46,320 bases of DNA from CAZPBN01 sp964584935 (GTDB lineage: Bacteria > Acidobacteriota > Aminicenantia > Aminicenantales > Aminicenantaceae): NCBI GenBank assembly GCA_964584935.1, contig CAZPBN010000021.1:1-46320 (forward strand). The letters are read 5' to 3'. The notes below the pieces were generated by a model. That model was not told the origin of the DNA and made no database searches. It was given only the letters and a program-made list of their open reading frames with translations. Positions 17,846 through 24,724 of this stretch are shown here, in pieces (the stretch's first letter is position 1; each line of letters opens with the position of its first letter). A program made the position numbers and the translations under genes.

Positions 17846-17864
17846 GACAATTACAGGAATTGTC
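17846..17864. promoter_or_regulatory. Perfect 7-bp inverted repeat upstream of NSS copy 2
   Basis: GACAATT, five bases, AATTGTC. It sits about 10 bases upstream of the ribosome site of the NSS gene and in the 96-base spacer shared with the divergent glycerate kinase gene. It could be an operator or a small leader hairpin. There is no independent evidence of binding. Confidence 0.4.
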
Positions 17865-17923
17865 CCTTAGCCATTCTATTATTTTTTTTTACTTTTTTAA
17901 ATAAGAAATATATATTAGCGGTA

Positions 17924-19300
17924 ATGAATTTGAAAAAGACCCCTTATTCACTTTTGTTTGAAGAGGCGAAACAGATCTATTCGGAGGCTTTGAGAGCTGT
18001 GAGCCCAGAAAAATTGATTGCCAACAGCATTGAAATGAAAGGAAATATTCTGGCAATAAAAGGGAAACATTTTGATTTGTCCCTTTACACAAATATCTAT
18101 GTGATTGCTTTTGGAAAGTCGGCTCCTTATATGGCAAAAAGCCTTTTCAAAATTATAGGTCAAAGCATAAACAAAAGTATTGTTTTGAGCCTTCCACAGA
18201 TATCTGTCTCTTTACCGGAGGCAACTGTTATACCAGCCTCTCATCCTGTTCCGGATAAAGGGAGTCTGGAAGCGGCAAAGCGCATATTAATGCTTGTCCA
18301 AAATGCTGGTAAAGAAGATCTGGTGATTCATCTGATTTCAGGAGGAGGATCGGCTCAGTTATGTTTTCCAGCAGGAGGGATATCTCTTGAAGAAAAGGCT
18401 GGTGTTACAGACAAACTTCTCAAAGCCGGAGCATCCATTTATGAAACGAACGTGGTGCGGAAACATATTTCCAGAATAAAAGGAGGAAGACTTGGCCAGG
18501 CTGCCTTTCCCGCAACCGTGATCAATATTATTATTTCAGATGTGGTGGGGAATGATTTGGGGACCATCGCCTCCGGACCTGTTCATTGGGATTTGTCCAC
18601 TTACCGGGATGCTTTTAAAGTGCTGAAAAAATATTATCTGTGGGATAAAATTTCTGAATCAGTAAAAAAGGTGATCGATAAAGGATTAAAAGGAGAGTCA
18701 AAGGAAACTGTTGAAAAAGATTCTTTCCTGTTCAAGAATATCCATAATTTTATGATTGGAGATAATCGACTGGCATTGAACAAAGCATCGAGAAAAGCCG
18801 AGGAACTTGGATTCAAAACCGTTATACTCTCTTCTTCAGAACAAAAAGAGGCAAGCGATTCTGCCAGGTATTATTCCGCTCTTCTTGGTGATATCCTGCT
18901 TTCCGGGAAGACTTTTTCTCAGCCTCTCTGTTTGTTAGGAGGAGGAGAGCTTACAGTTGCGGTAAAGGGAAAAGGGAAAGGAGGAAGGAATCAGGAATTT
19001 GTTCTTGCCTGTCTTGCTGAATTGAAGGAAGAAATAAGAGAACAGCCAGGCTGGTTGATCTTGAGTTTGGGAACAGATGGAATTGATGGAAACACAGATG
19101 CGGCTGGGGCATGGATTGACTGTTTCTGCTGGAAAAAATCAAAGAGACTATTGTTGGACCCTCATGAGTTTCTTTATAATAATGATTCCTATCATTTCTT
19201 TGAACAAACAGGAAATCTGATCAAAACAGGATTGACTCATACCAATGTCATGGATTTGAGAATGATATTAATTTCTATGAATCAAAAAAATAAAAGTTGA
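17924..19300 (+). CDS. Glycerate 2-kinase (DUF4147/MOFRL family)
   Basis: Cytoplasmic kinase converting D-glycerate to 2-phosphoglycerate, a link between serine/glyoxylate metabolism and lower glycolysis. 458 residues, usual for the type 2 glycerate kinase family. The N-terminal DUF4147 domain (about 10-260) shows AFGKSAPYMAKS, the nucleotide-binding HLISGGGSAQL, NVVRKHISRIKGGRL and SDVVGNDLGTIASGP. The C-terminal MOFRL domain (about 330-445) shows GGGELTV, GRNQEFVLA and the acidic SLGTDGIDGNTDAAGA. It starts a plus-strand run (kinase, pgeF, purC, PHP, cvpA, HTH) and meets pgeF in a TTGA overlap. Divergent from NSS copy 2. Confidence 0.93.
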   Translation: MNLKKTPYSLLFEEAKQIYSEALRAVSPEKLIANSIEMKGNILAIKGKHFDLSLYTNIYVIAFGKSAPYMAKSLFKIIGQSINKSIVLSLPQISVSLPEATVIPASHPVPDKGSLEAAKRILMLVQNAGKEDLVIHLISGGGSAQLCFPAGGISLEEKAGVTDKLLKAGASIYETNVVRKHISRIKGGRLGQAAFPATVINIIISDVVGNDLGTIASGPVHWDLSTYRDAFKVLKKYYLWDKISESVKKVIDKGLKGESKETVEKDSFLFKNIHNFMIGDNRLALNKASRKAEELGFKTVILSSSEQKEASDSARYYSALLGDILLSGKTFSQPLCLLGGGELTVAVKGKGKGGRNQEFVLACLAELKEEIREQPGWLILSLGTDGIDGNTDAAGAWIDCFCWKKSKRLLLDPHEFLYNNDSYHFFEQTGNLIKTGLTHTNVMDLRMILISMNQKNKS

Positions 19301-20013
19301 TTTTAAAAATGATGTTTTCAGAGAAAAATAAATATTACTTTATCCCCCGTTTTAATAGAATAAAATTTCTGGTGCATGGGTTTGGAACGAAAAATTTGAA
19401 AAGAAATGACTTAAAAAGAAAACCCGAAACAAAGAAATTTAACTATATTTTTTTAAGACAAATCCATTCCGATATTATTCATTTAATAGACAAAGTTCCT
19501 GAAAAAAAATTAACCGGTGATGCGATTATCACTTCAGATCCTTTTTTATTGTTAATTATAAAAACAGCGGATTGTCTTCCTATTCTTTTAGTTGATAGGA
19601 ATAAAAAAGTTATTGCGGCTGTTCATTGTGGTTGGAAAGGAACGAGCCAGTGGATAATAAATAAAGTCATAGAAAGAATGAAGAAAGAACTGGGTTGTCA
19701 CCCCTCTTCGATTCTAGCTGCTCTAGGCCCCTGTATCTGTCCGGAATGTTATGAAGTGGGAGAGGAGGTGTTTTATCTTTATAAGAAAGAACATCATTCC
19801 TTAAGAGTGTTTAAGAAAATTCCGGATAAAGACAAAAAATATCTTTTGGACTTGAGATTATCCAATATATTGCAGATGAAGAGGGCAGGAGTGAGAGAGG
19901 ATCATATATTCGGAGAGAACCGGTGCACTTCGGATGATGAACACTTGGTTTCATTTCGTAATAACAAGAGGGAAAAAAGCAGAATGCTGAATTATATTGG
20001 TATGTCATTTTAG
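19297..20013 (+). CDS. pgeF: Peptidoglycan editing factor PgeF (YfiH/laccase-domain)
   Basis: Multicopper-oxidase-like fold enzyme that removes misincorporated residues from UDP-MurNAc-linked precursors (YfiH); relatives act on purine nucleosides. The metal/active-site triad is visible: His57 in RQIHSD, Cys93 in TADCLPI and His110 in AVHCGWKG. The C-terminal GENRCTSDDEHLVSFRNN is also typical. 238 residues if it starts at TTG 19297, which overlaps the kinase stop (TTGA). ATG 19309 or 19312 are alternatives four or five codons later. The spacing argues for translational coupling to the kinase gene. Confidence 0.93.
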   Translation: MILKMMFSEKNKYYFIPRFNRIKFLVHGFGTKNLKRNDLKRKPETKKFNYIFLRQIHSDIIHLIDKVPEKKLTGDAIITSDPFLLLIIKTADCLPILLVDRNKKVIAAVHCGWKGTSQWIINKVIERMKKELGCHPSSILAALGPCICPECYEVGEEVFYLYKKEHHSLRVFKKIPDKDKKYLLDLRLSNILQMKRAGVREDHIFGENRCTSDDEHLVSFRNNKREKSRMLNYIGMSF

Positions 20014-20051
20014 TTGCTTTTTATAATAATTTTTTTTATCCTTATTCTATT

Positions 20052-20945
20052 ATGAAAAAAAATATATCTGCTGAGACAACAATCCCTGAACTGAAGATTT
20101 ACAAAAAGGGTAAAGTGCGCGACGTTTATGAAATTGAAGACAAACTTCTCATGGTTGCTTCGGATCGGATATCGGCTTTTGATTTTGTGCTTCCTTCTCT
20201 AATTCCGGACAAAGGAAAAGTGTTAACTCAGCTTTCAAAATTTTGGTTTGAATGCACATCTCTGATATGTCCCAATCATATGATTTCAGCAGACATTAAC
20301 GAATTTCCTCCATTACTGAAGAAGCATAAAAAAATATTAAGAAAGAGATCCATGATAGTCAAAAAGACCGATTTGATTCCAGTGGAATGCGTTGTTCGCG
20401 GCTACATTGCGGGATCGGGATGGAAGGAATATAAAAATACAGGAAAAATATGCGGTATAAAATTACCTTCCGGATTGAAAGAAGCGGATAGACTGGATCC
20501 CATTATATTCACCCCTGCAACCAAAGCCGAAGAGGGACATGATGAGAATATTTCTTTTAAAGAAATGCAAAAGATGATTGGAGCTGAACTTGCGCAGAAA
20601 ATAAAAAAAATCAGTTTTGAACTTTACCGGAAAGCCTCTCTCAATGCTTTTTCCAAAGGAATAATCATTGCCGACACCAAATTTGAGTTTGGCCTCTATA
20701 ACGGAGATTTGATGCTGGTGGATGAAATCTTCACACCTGATTCTTCCCGATTTTGGCCTTTAGCCAGTTACAAACCGGGAATGACCCAGCCAAGCCTTGA
20801 TAAACAGTATGTCCGGGATTATCTGAATAGCACCGGATGGGATAAAAAGTCCTCTCCTCCGCCTCTTCCCAAAGATATCATTGAACAGACATCAAGAAAT
20901 TATTTCAAGATATACACTCTACTGAGCGGTAAAAAAAGATTGTGA
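20052..20945 (+). CDS. purC: SAICAR synthetase (purine biosynthesis)
   Basis: Phosphoribosylaminoimidazole-succinocarboxamide synthase: ATP-dependent joining of aspartate to CAIR. 297 residues, the longer single-domain form. Landmarks are KGKVRDVYEI (nucleotide loop, about 17-26), SDRISAFDFVLPSLIPDKGK (about 38-57), PVECVVRGYIAGSGWKEY (about 115-132), ADTKFEFG and VDEIFTPDSSRFWP. It follows pgeF by 38 bases and overlaps the PHP gene at TGATG (stop 20943-20945, ATG 20945). No other purine gene is in the window, so it is not part of a pur cluster here. Confidence 0.97.
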   Translation: MKKNISAETTIPELKIYKKGKVRDVYEIEDKLLMVASDRISAFDFVLPSLIPDKGKVLTQLSKFWFECTSLICPNHMISADINEFPPLLKKHKKILRKRSMIVKKTDLIPVECVVRGYIAGSGWKEYKNTGKICGIKLPSGLKEADRLDPIIFTPATKAEEGHDENISFKEMQKMIGAELAQKIKKISFELYRKASLNAFSKGIIIADTKFEFGLYNGDLMLVDEIFTPDSSRFWPLASYKPGMTQPSLDKQYVRDYLNSTGWDKKSSPPPLPKDIIEQTSRNYFKIYTLLSGKKRL

Positions 20946-21826
20946 TGCGAGGTCTTATCGATCTTCACATTCATTCCAATAAAAGCAGTGACGGGGATTT
21001 GACTCCATTGCATATTATCAAATTAGCAAAAGAATACGGATTCAGGGCTATTTCTATTGCGGATCACGATACAGTTGATGCTTATCCCCAGGCGATTCAA
21101 TTTGGGAAAAAGAATGGAGTGGAAGTGATCCCAAGCATGGAATTGACCACTCTTTTTCAGGACAGGGAATTCCATCTGCTTCTTCCATTTTTAAACTGGA
21201 AGAGTAAAGCAGTTTCTCGACTTATTCATCGAGTGTATGATAAAAGAGTGAACGAAGCTAAAATGCGGATTAAGAAGCTCCGGGAGATGGGATTTGATAT
21301 TGATTGGAAAAAAGTAAACAAATACACAAAGGGGATCCCACCTCTTGGAGTGACTCTTGCCCAGATACTGCTGGATGAGGCAGCAAAAAGGGATGATGCC
21401 TCTCTTCAAAAGTATTTTAAAGAGGAAAATAAGGATTTCGCTCCTTATATTTTTTATAAAGATTATTTCACGTATAAAAAACCGGCTTATGTACAGAAAC
21501 AGAATATTGATCTCTTGGATGTGCTGAAAAATATTTCCAAGACCGGCGGAGTGCCCGTTCTTGCCCATCCAGGAGCTTATTTTCAGAATGTCTCGAAGCA
21601 GGATGTTATGCTCCTTAAAAAAGCAGGATTGCAAGGAATAGAAGTATTCACCTCTTATCATGATGCTTCTCAGACTCAGTATTATCAGAATATTGCGGAT
21701 GAATTCGATCTCGTTCCCACCGCAGGTTCGGATTTTCACGGAAGAATCAAACCCAATATAGTTTTCGGGGCGATTAAAGATGGTGAATACTGGATGATCA
21801 ATGAACTGAGAAAAAGGAAGAAATAA
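20945..21826 (+). CDS. PHP-domain phosphoesterase (RNase AM/YciV-like)
   Basis: Soluble metal-dependent phosphoesterase of the PHP superfamily. Metal ligands are visible as DLHIHSNKSSDG at the N-terminus, ADHDTVDAY near residue 40, PSMELTT near residue 60, LAHPGAY near 200 and SDFHGRIKP near 260. Length and motif order resemble YciV/RNase AM (5'-3' exoribonuclease acting on short RNA and pAp), but other PHP phosphatases cannot be excluded. Start chosen at ATG 20945 because it makes a TGATG junction with purC; GTG 20942 is one codon earlier. The next gene starts on the base after this stop. Confidence 0.88.
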   Translation: MRGLIDLHIHSNKSSDGDLTPLHIIKLAKEYGFRAISIADHDTVDAYPQAIQFGKKNGVEVIPSMELTTLFQDREFHLLLPFLNWKSKAVSRLIHRVYDKRVNEAKMRIKKLREMGFDIDWKKVNKYTKGIPPLGVTLAQILLDEAAKRDDASLQKYFKEENKDFAPYIFYKDYFTYKKPAYVQKQNIDLLDVLKNISKTGGVPVLAHPGAYFQNVSKQDVMLLKKAGLQGIEVFTSYHDASQTQYYQNIADEFDLVPTAGSDFHGRIKPNIVFGAIKDGEYWMINELRKRKK

Positions 21827-22363
21827 ATGAGTTTAAATTGGATCGATATCATTTTTATCTTAATTTTAATTTTGACTTCGATTTTAGGGATAATCAAAGG
21901 ACTGATGAGACAATTTATTGGCCTTCTCTCCGTCATTATTGGTTTGTTGTTGGCTGTGAACTTTTACCCTTTTGTGGCTGACCTCTATATACAGCTCATT
22001 TCTCATGAGGTTTTATCCCAGTTTTTAGGATTTATGACCATTTTCCTGGGAATATTGGTCATAGGTTGGCTCATTTCTCTATCCGTTCCTAAATTATTAA
22101 AGGGGTTCTTGAAATCAGCGGATCATATTTTTGGAGGAGGATTGGGCTTTTTGAAAGGAATTTTTATTTGTGGAATTCTTGTTTTTGCTTTATTATTGTT
22201 TCCTGTGAATAAAAAAGCCTTAAAAGAGTCCCAGATAGCGCCATTTTGTTTGAATATTACCCGAACAATAATTTCCCTTATTCCTGAGGAAGTGAGGGTC
22301 CAATTTAAAGCGGCTTATGAAGAAATAATGGGAAAGGTGAATGAAAATGGTAAAAAAATATGA
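21827..22363 (+). CDS. cvpA: CvpA family inner-membrane protein
   Basis: 178 residues with four hydrophobic segments (about 6-24, 28-48, 62-85, 98-120). WIDIIFILILILTSILGIIK followed by GLMRQFIGLLSVIIG is the usual CvpA start. The family is named for colicin V production and is linked to envelope homeostasis; its molecular activity is not settled. It abuts the PHP gene (ATG on the base after the stop), and its last 17 bases overlap the start of the small HTH gene, so this part of the operon is tightly packed. Confidence 0.88.
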   Translation: MSLNWIDIIFILILILTSILGIIKGLMRQFIGLLSVIIGLLLAVNFYPFVADLYIQLISHEVLSQFLGFMTIFLGILVIGWLISLSVPKLLKGFLKSADHIFGGGLGFLKGIFICGILVFALLLFPVNKKALKESQIAPFCLNITRTIISLIPEEVRVQFKAAYEEIMGKVNENGKKI

Positions 22364-22571
22364 TAAATCGACGATTCATCATAAGATGAAAGTTATCATT
22401 GAAGAAATGGTGGAAAAAGAACTGCCTTTGAAAGATGCCTTGAGGGAATTTGAAAAAATCTATATAAGCACAGCTTCTGAAAAATACAACGGGAAAAAAG
22501 TGAGAATGGCTAAAGCCCTTGGAATTCACCGGAACACCCTTTGTAACCGAATCAAAGCCTTGAAAATTTAA
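22347..22571 (+). CDS. Small Fis-type helix-turn-helix protein
   Basis: 74-residue protein whose C-terminal half (about 45-74, YNGKKVRMAKALGIHRNTL then CNRIKALKI) is a Fis-type HTH_8 motif of the kind that ends Fis and sigma-54 activators. It lacks any AAA+ domain. The N-terminal half is helical and acidic and could dimerise, as in Fis. Start chosen at ATG 22347, nine bases after AAAGG; ATG 22341 is two codons earlier. It overlaps cvpA and lies directly upstream of the groESL control region. Possible nucleoid protein or local regulator; targets unknown. Confidence 0.8.
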   Translation: MVKKYDKSTIHHKMKVIIEEMVEKELPLKDALREFEKIYISTASEKYNGKKVRMAKALGIHRNTLCNRIKALKI

Positions 22572-22576
22572 AAAAA

Positions 22577-22603
22577 TTAGCACTCTATCAATAAAAGTGC
22601 TAA
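22577..22603. promoter_or_regulatory. CIRCE operator (HrcA binding site)
   Basis: TTAGCACTC, nine bases, AAGTGCTAA. This matches the CIRCE consensus TTAGCACTC-N9-GAGTGCTAA at 17 of 18 arm positions. It lies immediately upstream of the groES promoter, so HrcA repression of groESL is expected; hrcA itself is not in the window. The palindrome directly follows the HTH gene stop and might also act as its terminator. Confidence 0.93.
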
Positions 22604-22609
22604 TTTTTC

Positions 22610-22639
22610 TTGACAAAAAGGGGTTTTTTGGTTTATAGT
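22610..22639 (+). promoter_or_regulatory. Sigma-70 promoter of groESL
   Basis: Consensus -35 TTGACA (22610-22615) and -10 TATAGT (22634-22639), 18-base spacer, seven bases downstream of CIRCE. Transcription would start near 22646, leaving a leader of about 45 bases with AAGGAGG before groES. Confidence 0.85.
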
Positions 22640-22691
22640 ATTTTCTCTTTTGAATTTAAAGTAAATAAAATCAGTTAAGGAGGTTTTTTAA

Positions 22692-22979
22692 ATGAAGGTT
22701 ATACCTTTACAGGACAGAGTTCTTTTAAAAAGATTAGAGGAAAAAGAAGTTAAGAAAGGAGGAATAATTATTCCTGATACAGCCAAGGAAAAGCCCCAAG
22801 AAGCAGAAGTTGTTGAAGTTGGGACAGGAAGAAAAACCGAAGACGGGAAAGTTATTTCTCTGGAAGTAAAAAAGGGCGATAAAGTTCTCATAGGAAAATT
22901 CAGCGGAACAGAAGTTATGGTGAATGATGAAGAACATGTTATCGTTCGGGAAGAAGAAATATTAGCTAAAATTTCATAA
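22692..22979 (+). CDS. groES: Co-chaperonin GroES
   Basis: Heptameric lid of the GroEL folding chamber. 95 residues, typical length. MKVIPLQDRVLLKR at the start, the mobile-loop region KGGIIIPDTAKEKPQEAEVV (about 19-38), and the C-terminal strand KVLIGKFSGTEVMVNDEEHV are all standard. The strong AAGGAGG ribosome site is 8-9 bases upstream. It is followed by groEL after 21 bases and is under CIRCE/HrcA-type control. Confidence 0.98.
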   Translation: MKVIPLQDRVLLKRLEEKEVKKGGIIIPDTAKEKPQEAEVVEVGTGRKTEDGKVISLEVKKGDKVLIGKFSGTEVMVNDEEHVIVREEEILAKIS

Positions 22980-23000
22980 TTTAATAAAAAGGAGGAAAAA

Positions 23001-24635
23001 ATGGCAAAACAAATCACATTTGGTGAAGATGCCAGACAGGCACTTTTGAAAGGCGTTAATACCTTAAGCAATATTGTTAAAGAAACTCTTGGACCCAGAG
23101 GAAAAAATGTTATTTTGGATAAGAAATTCGGATCTCCGACCAGCACAAAGGATGGTGTTACAGTAGCCAAGGAAATTGATTTGAAAGAACCGACGGAAAA
23201 TATGGGAGTTCAGCTTGTGAAAGAAGTGGCTTCCAAGACCTCAGATGTTGCCGGAGATGGAACCACAACCGCAACTGTTTTGGCGCAGAGTATTTATACT
23301 GGAGGTCTTAAATATATCACAGCCGGTGCCAATCCCAGTTTAGTAAAGAGAGGGATTGATGAAGCTACCAGTGAGATAGTCAAAGAGCTTGAGAATTTGA
23401 GTAATGAGGTCAGTGGCGATATGATCGCTCAAGTCGGAACCATATCTGCCAATAATGATGAGTCTATTGGAAAAATTATCGCCGAAGCCATGGACAAAGT
23501 GGGGAAGGATGGCGTTATAACTGTCGAGGAAGCCCAGGGGCTTGAAACAACCATGGAAATTGTTGAAGGAATGCAGTTTGACCGTGGTTATCTCTCTCCC
23601 TATTTTATAACCGATGCCGAGAGGATGGAAACCGTTTTGGAAAATGCGTTTGTGCTTCTTCATGAAAAAAAGATCAGCAATTTGAAAGAATTGCTTCCTT
23701 TGCTTGAAAACACCGCAAAAATGGGAAAACCGCTTCTTGTTATTGCCGAAGAAGTTGAAGGAGAGGCTCTGGCTACTCTGGTTGTTAATAAACTGAAAGG
23801 GACTTTTCAATGTGCGGCAGTCAAGGCTCCGGGATTTGGTGACCGTAGGAAAGCCATGTTGGAAGATATTGCAGTGCTCACAGGAGGAAAAGTGATCACC
23901 GAAGATATCGGAGTCAAGCTGGAGAATATTGGAGTTGACTGGCTTGGTGAGGCTAAAAAAATAGTTATAGATAAAGATAACACCACCATAGTGGAAGGGA
24001 AAGGAAAGAAGGAAGATGTTCAAGCCAGAATAAAACAAATTCGAACCCAGATAGAGGAAACCACTTCCGATTATGATAGAGAAAAACTTCAGGAAAGATT
24101 GGCCAAAATGGTGGGCGGAGTTGCTCTCATTAAAGTTGGAGCCGCCACAGAAACTGAGCTTAAAGAGAAAAAAGCAAGAGTTGAAGATGCCATGCATGCC
24201 ACCAAAGCTGCTGTGGAAGAAGGAATTGTTCCCGGAGGCGGAGTGGCGCTGATAAGATGCCAGAAGGTACTGGAGAAATTGAAATTCGAAGCGGATAAAT
24301 CAATTGGTTTGAATATTGTAAAAAAAGCGATAGAAATTCCTCTGAAGCAAATTGCGGATAACGCCGGCCTTGAAGGGTCCATTGTTGTGGAAAAAGTAAA
24401 GGGTTTAGAAAAAAATAAAGGTTTTAATGCCCTTACCGAGAAATATGAGAATTTGGTAGAAAGCGGAGTATTAGATCCGACCAAGGTCGTGCGCATTGCC
24501 CTGCAGAATGCAGCGAGTATAGCTGGATTGCTCTTAACCACAGAAGGACTGGTTTCTGATATTGTGGAAGAAGATGAAGGATCCAAATATCCCATGCCTC
24601 CAGGAGGACCAGGAGGAGCTCCTGGGATGTACTGA
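23001..24635 (+). CDS. groEL: Chaperonin GroEL
   Basis: 60-kDa chaperonin subunit, 544 residues. The ATP-binding LGPRGKNV and the catalytic GDGTTTATVLAQ (near residue 86-97) are intact, as are the apical-domain KAPGFGDRRKAMLEDIA and the signature AAVEEGIVPGGGVAL near residue 405-420. The C-terminal tail is a Met/Pro/Gly mixture (YPMPPGGPGGAPGMY) rather than a pure GGM repeat. GGAGGA ribosome site. Single groESL operon ending at the terminator 24669-24704. Confidence 0.99.
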   Translation: MAKQITFGEDARQALLKGVNTLSNIVKETLGPRGKNVILDKKFGSPTSTKDGVTVAKEIDLKEPTENMGVQLVKEVASKTSDVAGDGTTTATVLAQSIYTGGLKYITAGANPSLVKRGIDEATSEIVKELENLSNEVSGDMIAQVGTISANNDESIGKIIAEAMDKVGKDGVITVEEAQGLETTMEIVEGMQFDRGYLSPYFITDAERMETVLENAFVLLHEKKISNLKELLPLLENTAKMGKPLLVIAEEVEGEALATLVVNKLKGTFQCAAVKAPGFGDRRKAMLEDIAVLTGGKVITEDIGVKLENIGVDWLGEAKKIVIDKDNTTIVEGKGKKEDVQARIKQIRTQIEETTSDYDREKLQERLAKMVGGVALIKVGAATETELKEKKARVEDAMHATKAAVEEGIVPGGGVALIRCQKVLEKLKFEADKSIGLNIVKKAIEIPLKQIADNAGLEGSIVVEKVKGLEKNKGFNALTEKYENLVESGVLDPTKVVRIALQNAASIAGLLLTTEGLVSDIVEEDEGSKYPMPPGGPGGAPGMY

Positions 24636-24668
24636 GAAACCAGTCGTCTGAATTATTCACAGATACCA

Positions 24669-24704
24669 AGGCCCCACGCATAAAGCGGGGGCCTTTCTTT
24701 TTTT
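24669..24704 (+). terminator. Rho-independent terminator of groESL
   Basis: Stem AGGCCCC(A)CGC with loop ATAAA and GCGGGGGCCT (one bulged A), followed by a T-rich run. Confidence 0.92.
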
Positions 24705-24724
24705 AAAGGGGGGTATATGTTATA

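Noticed and set aside
21191..21739. 182-residue minus-strand ORF inside the PHP gene
   Set aside because: Antisense shadow of a well-supported gene, no ribosome site or recognisable motif.
23340..24197. 285-residue minus-strand ORF inside groEL
   Set aside because: Shadow of groEL: unusual Phe/His/Ser-rich composition, no recognised domain, fully antisense to a certain gene.
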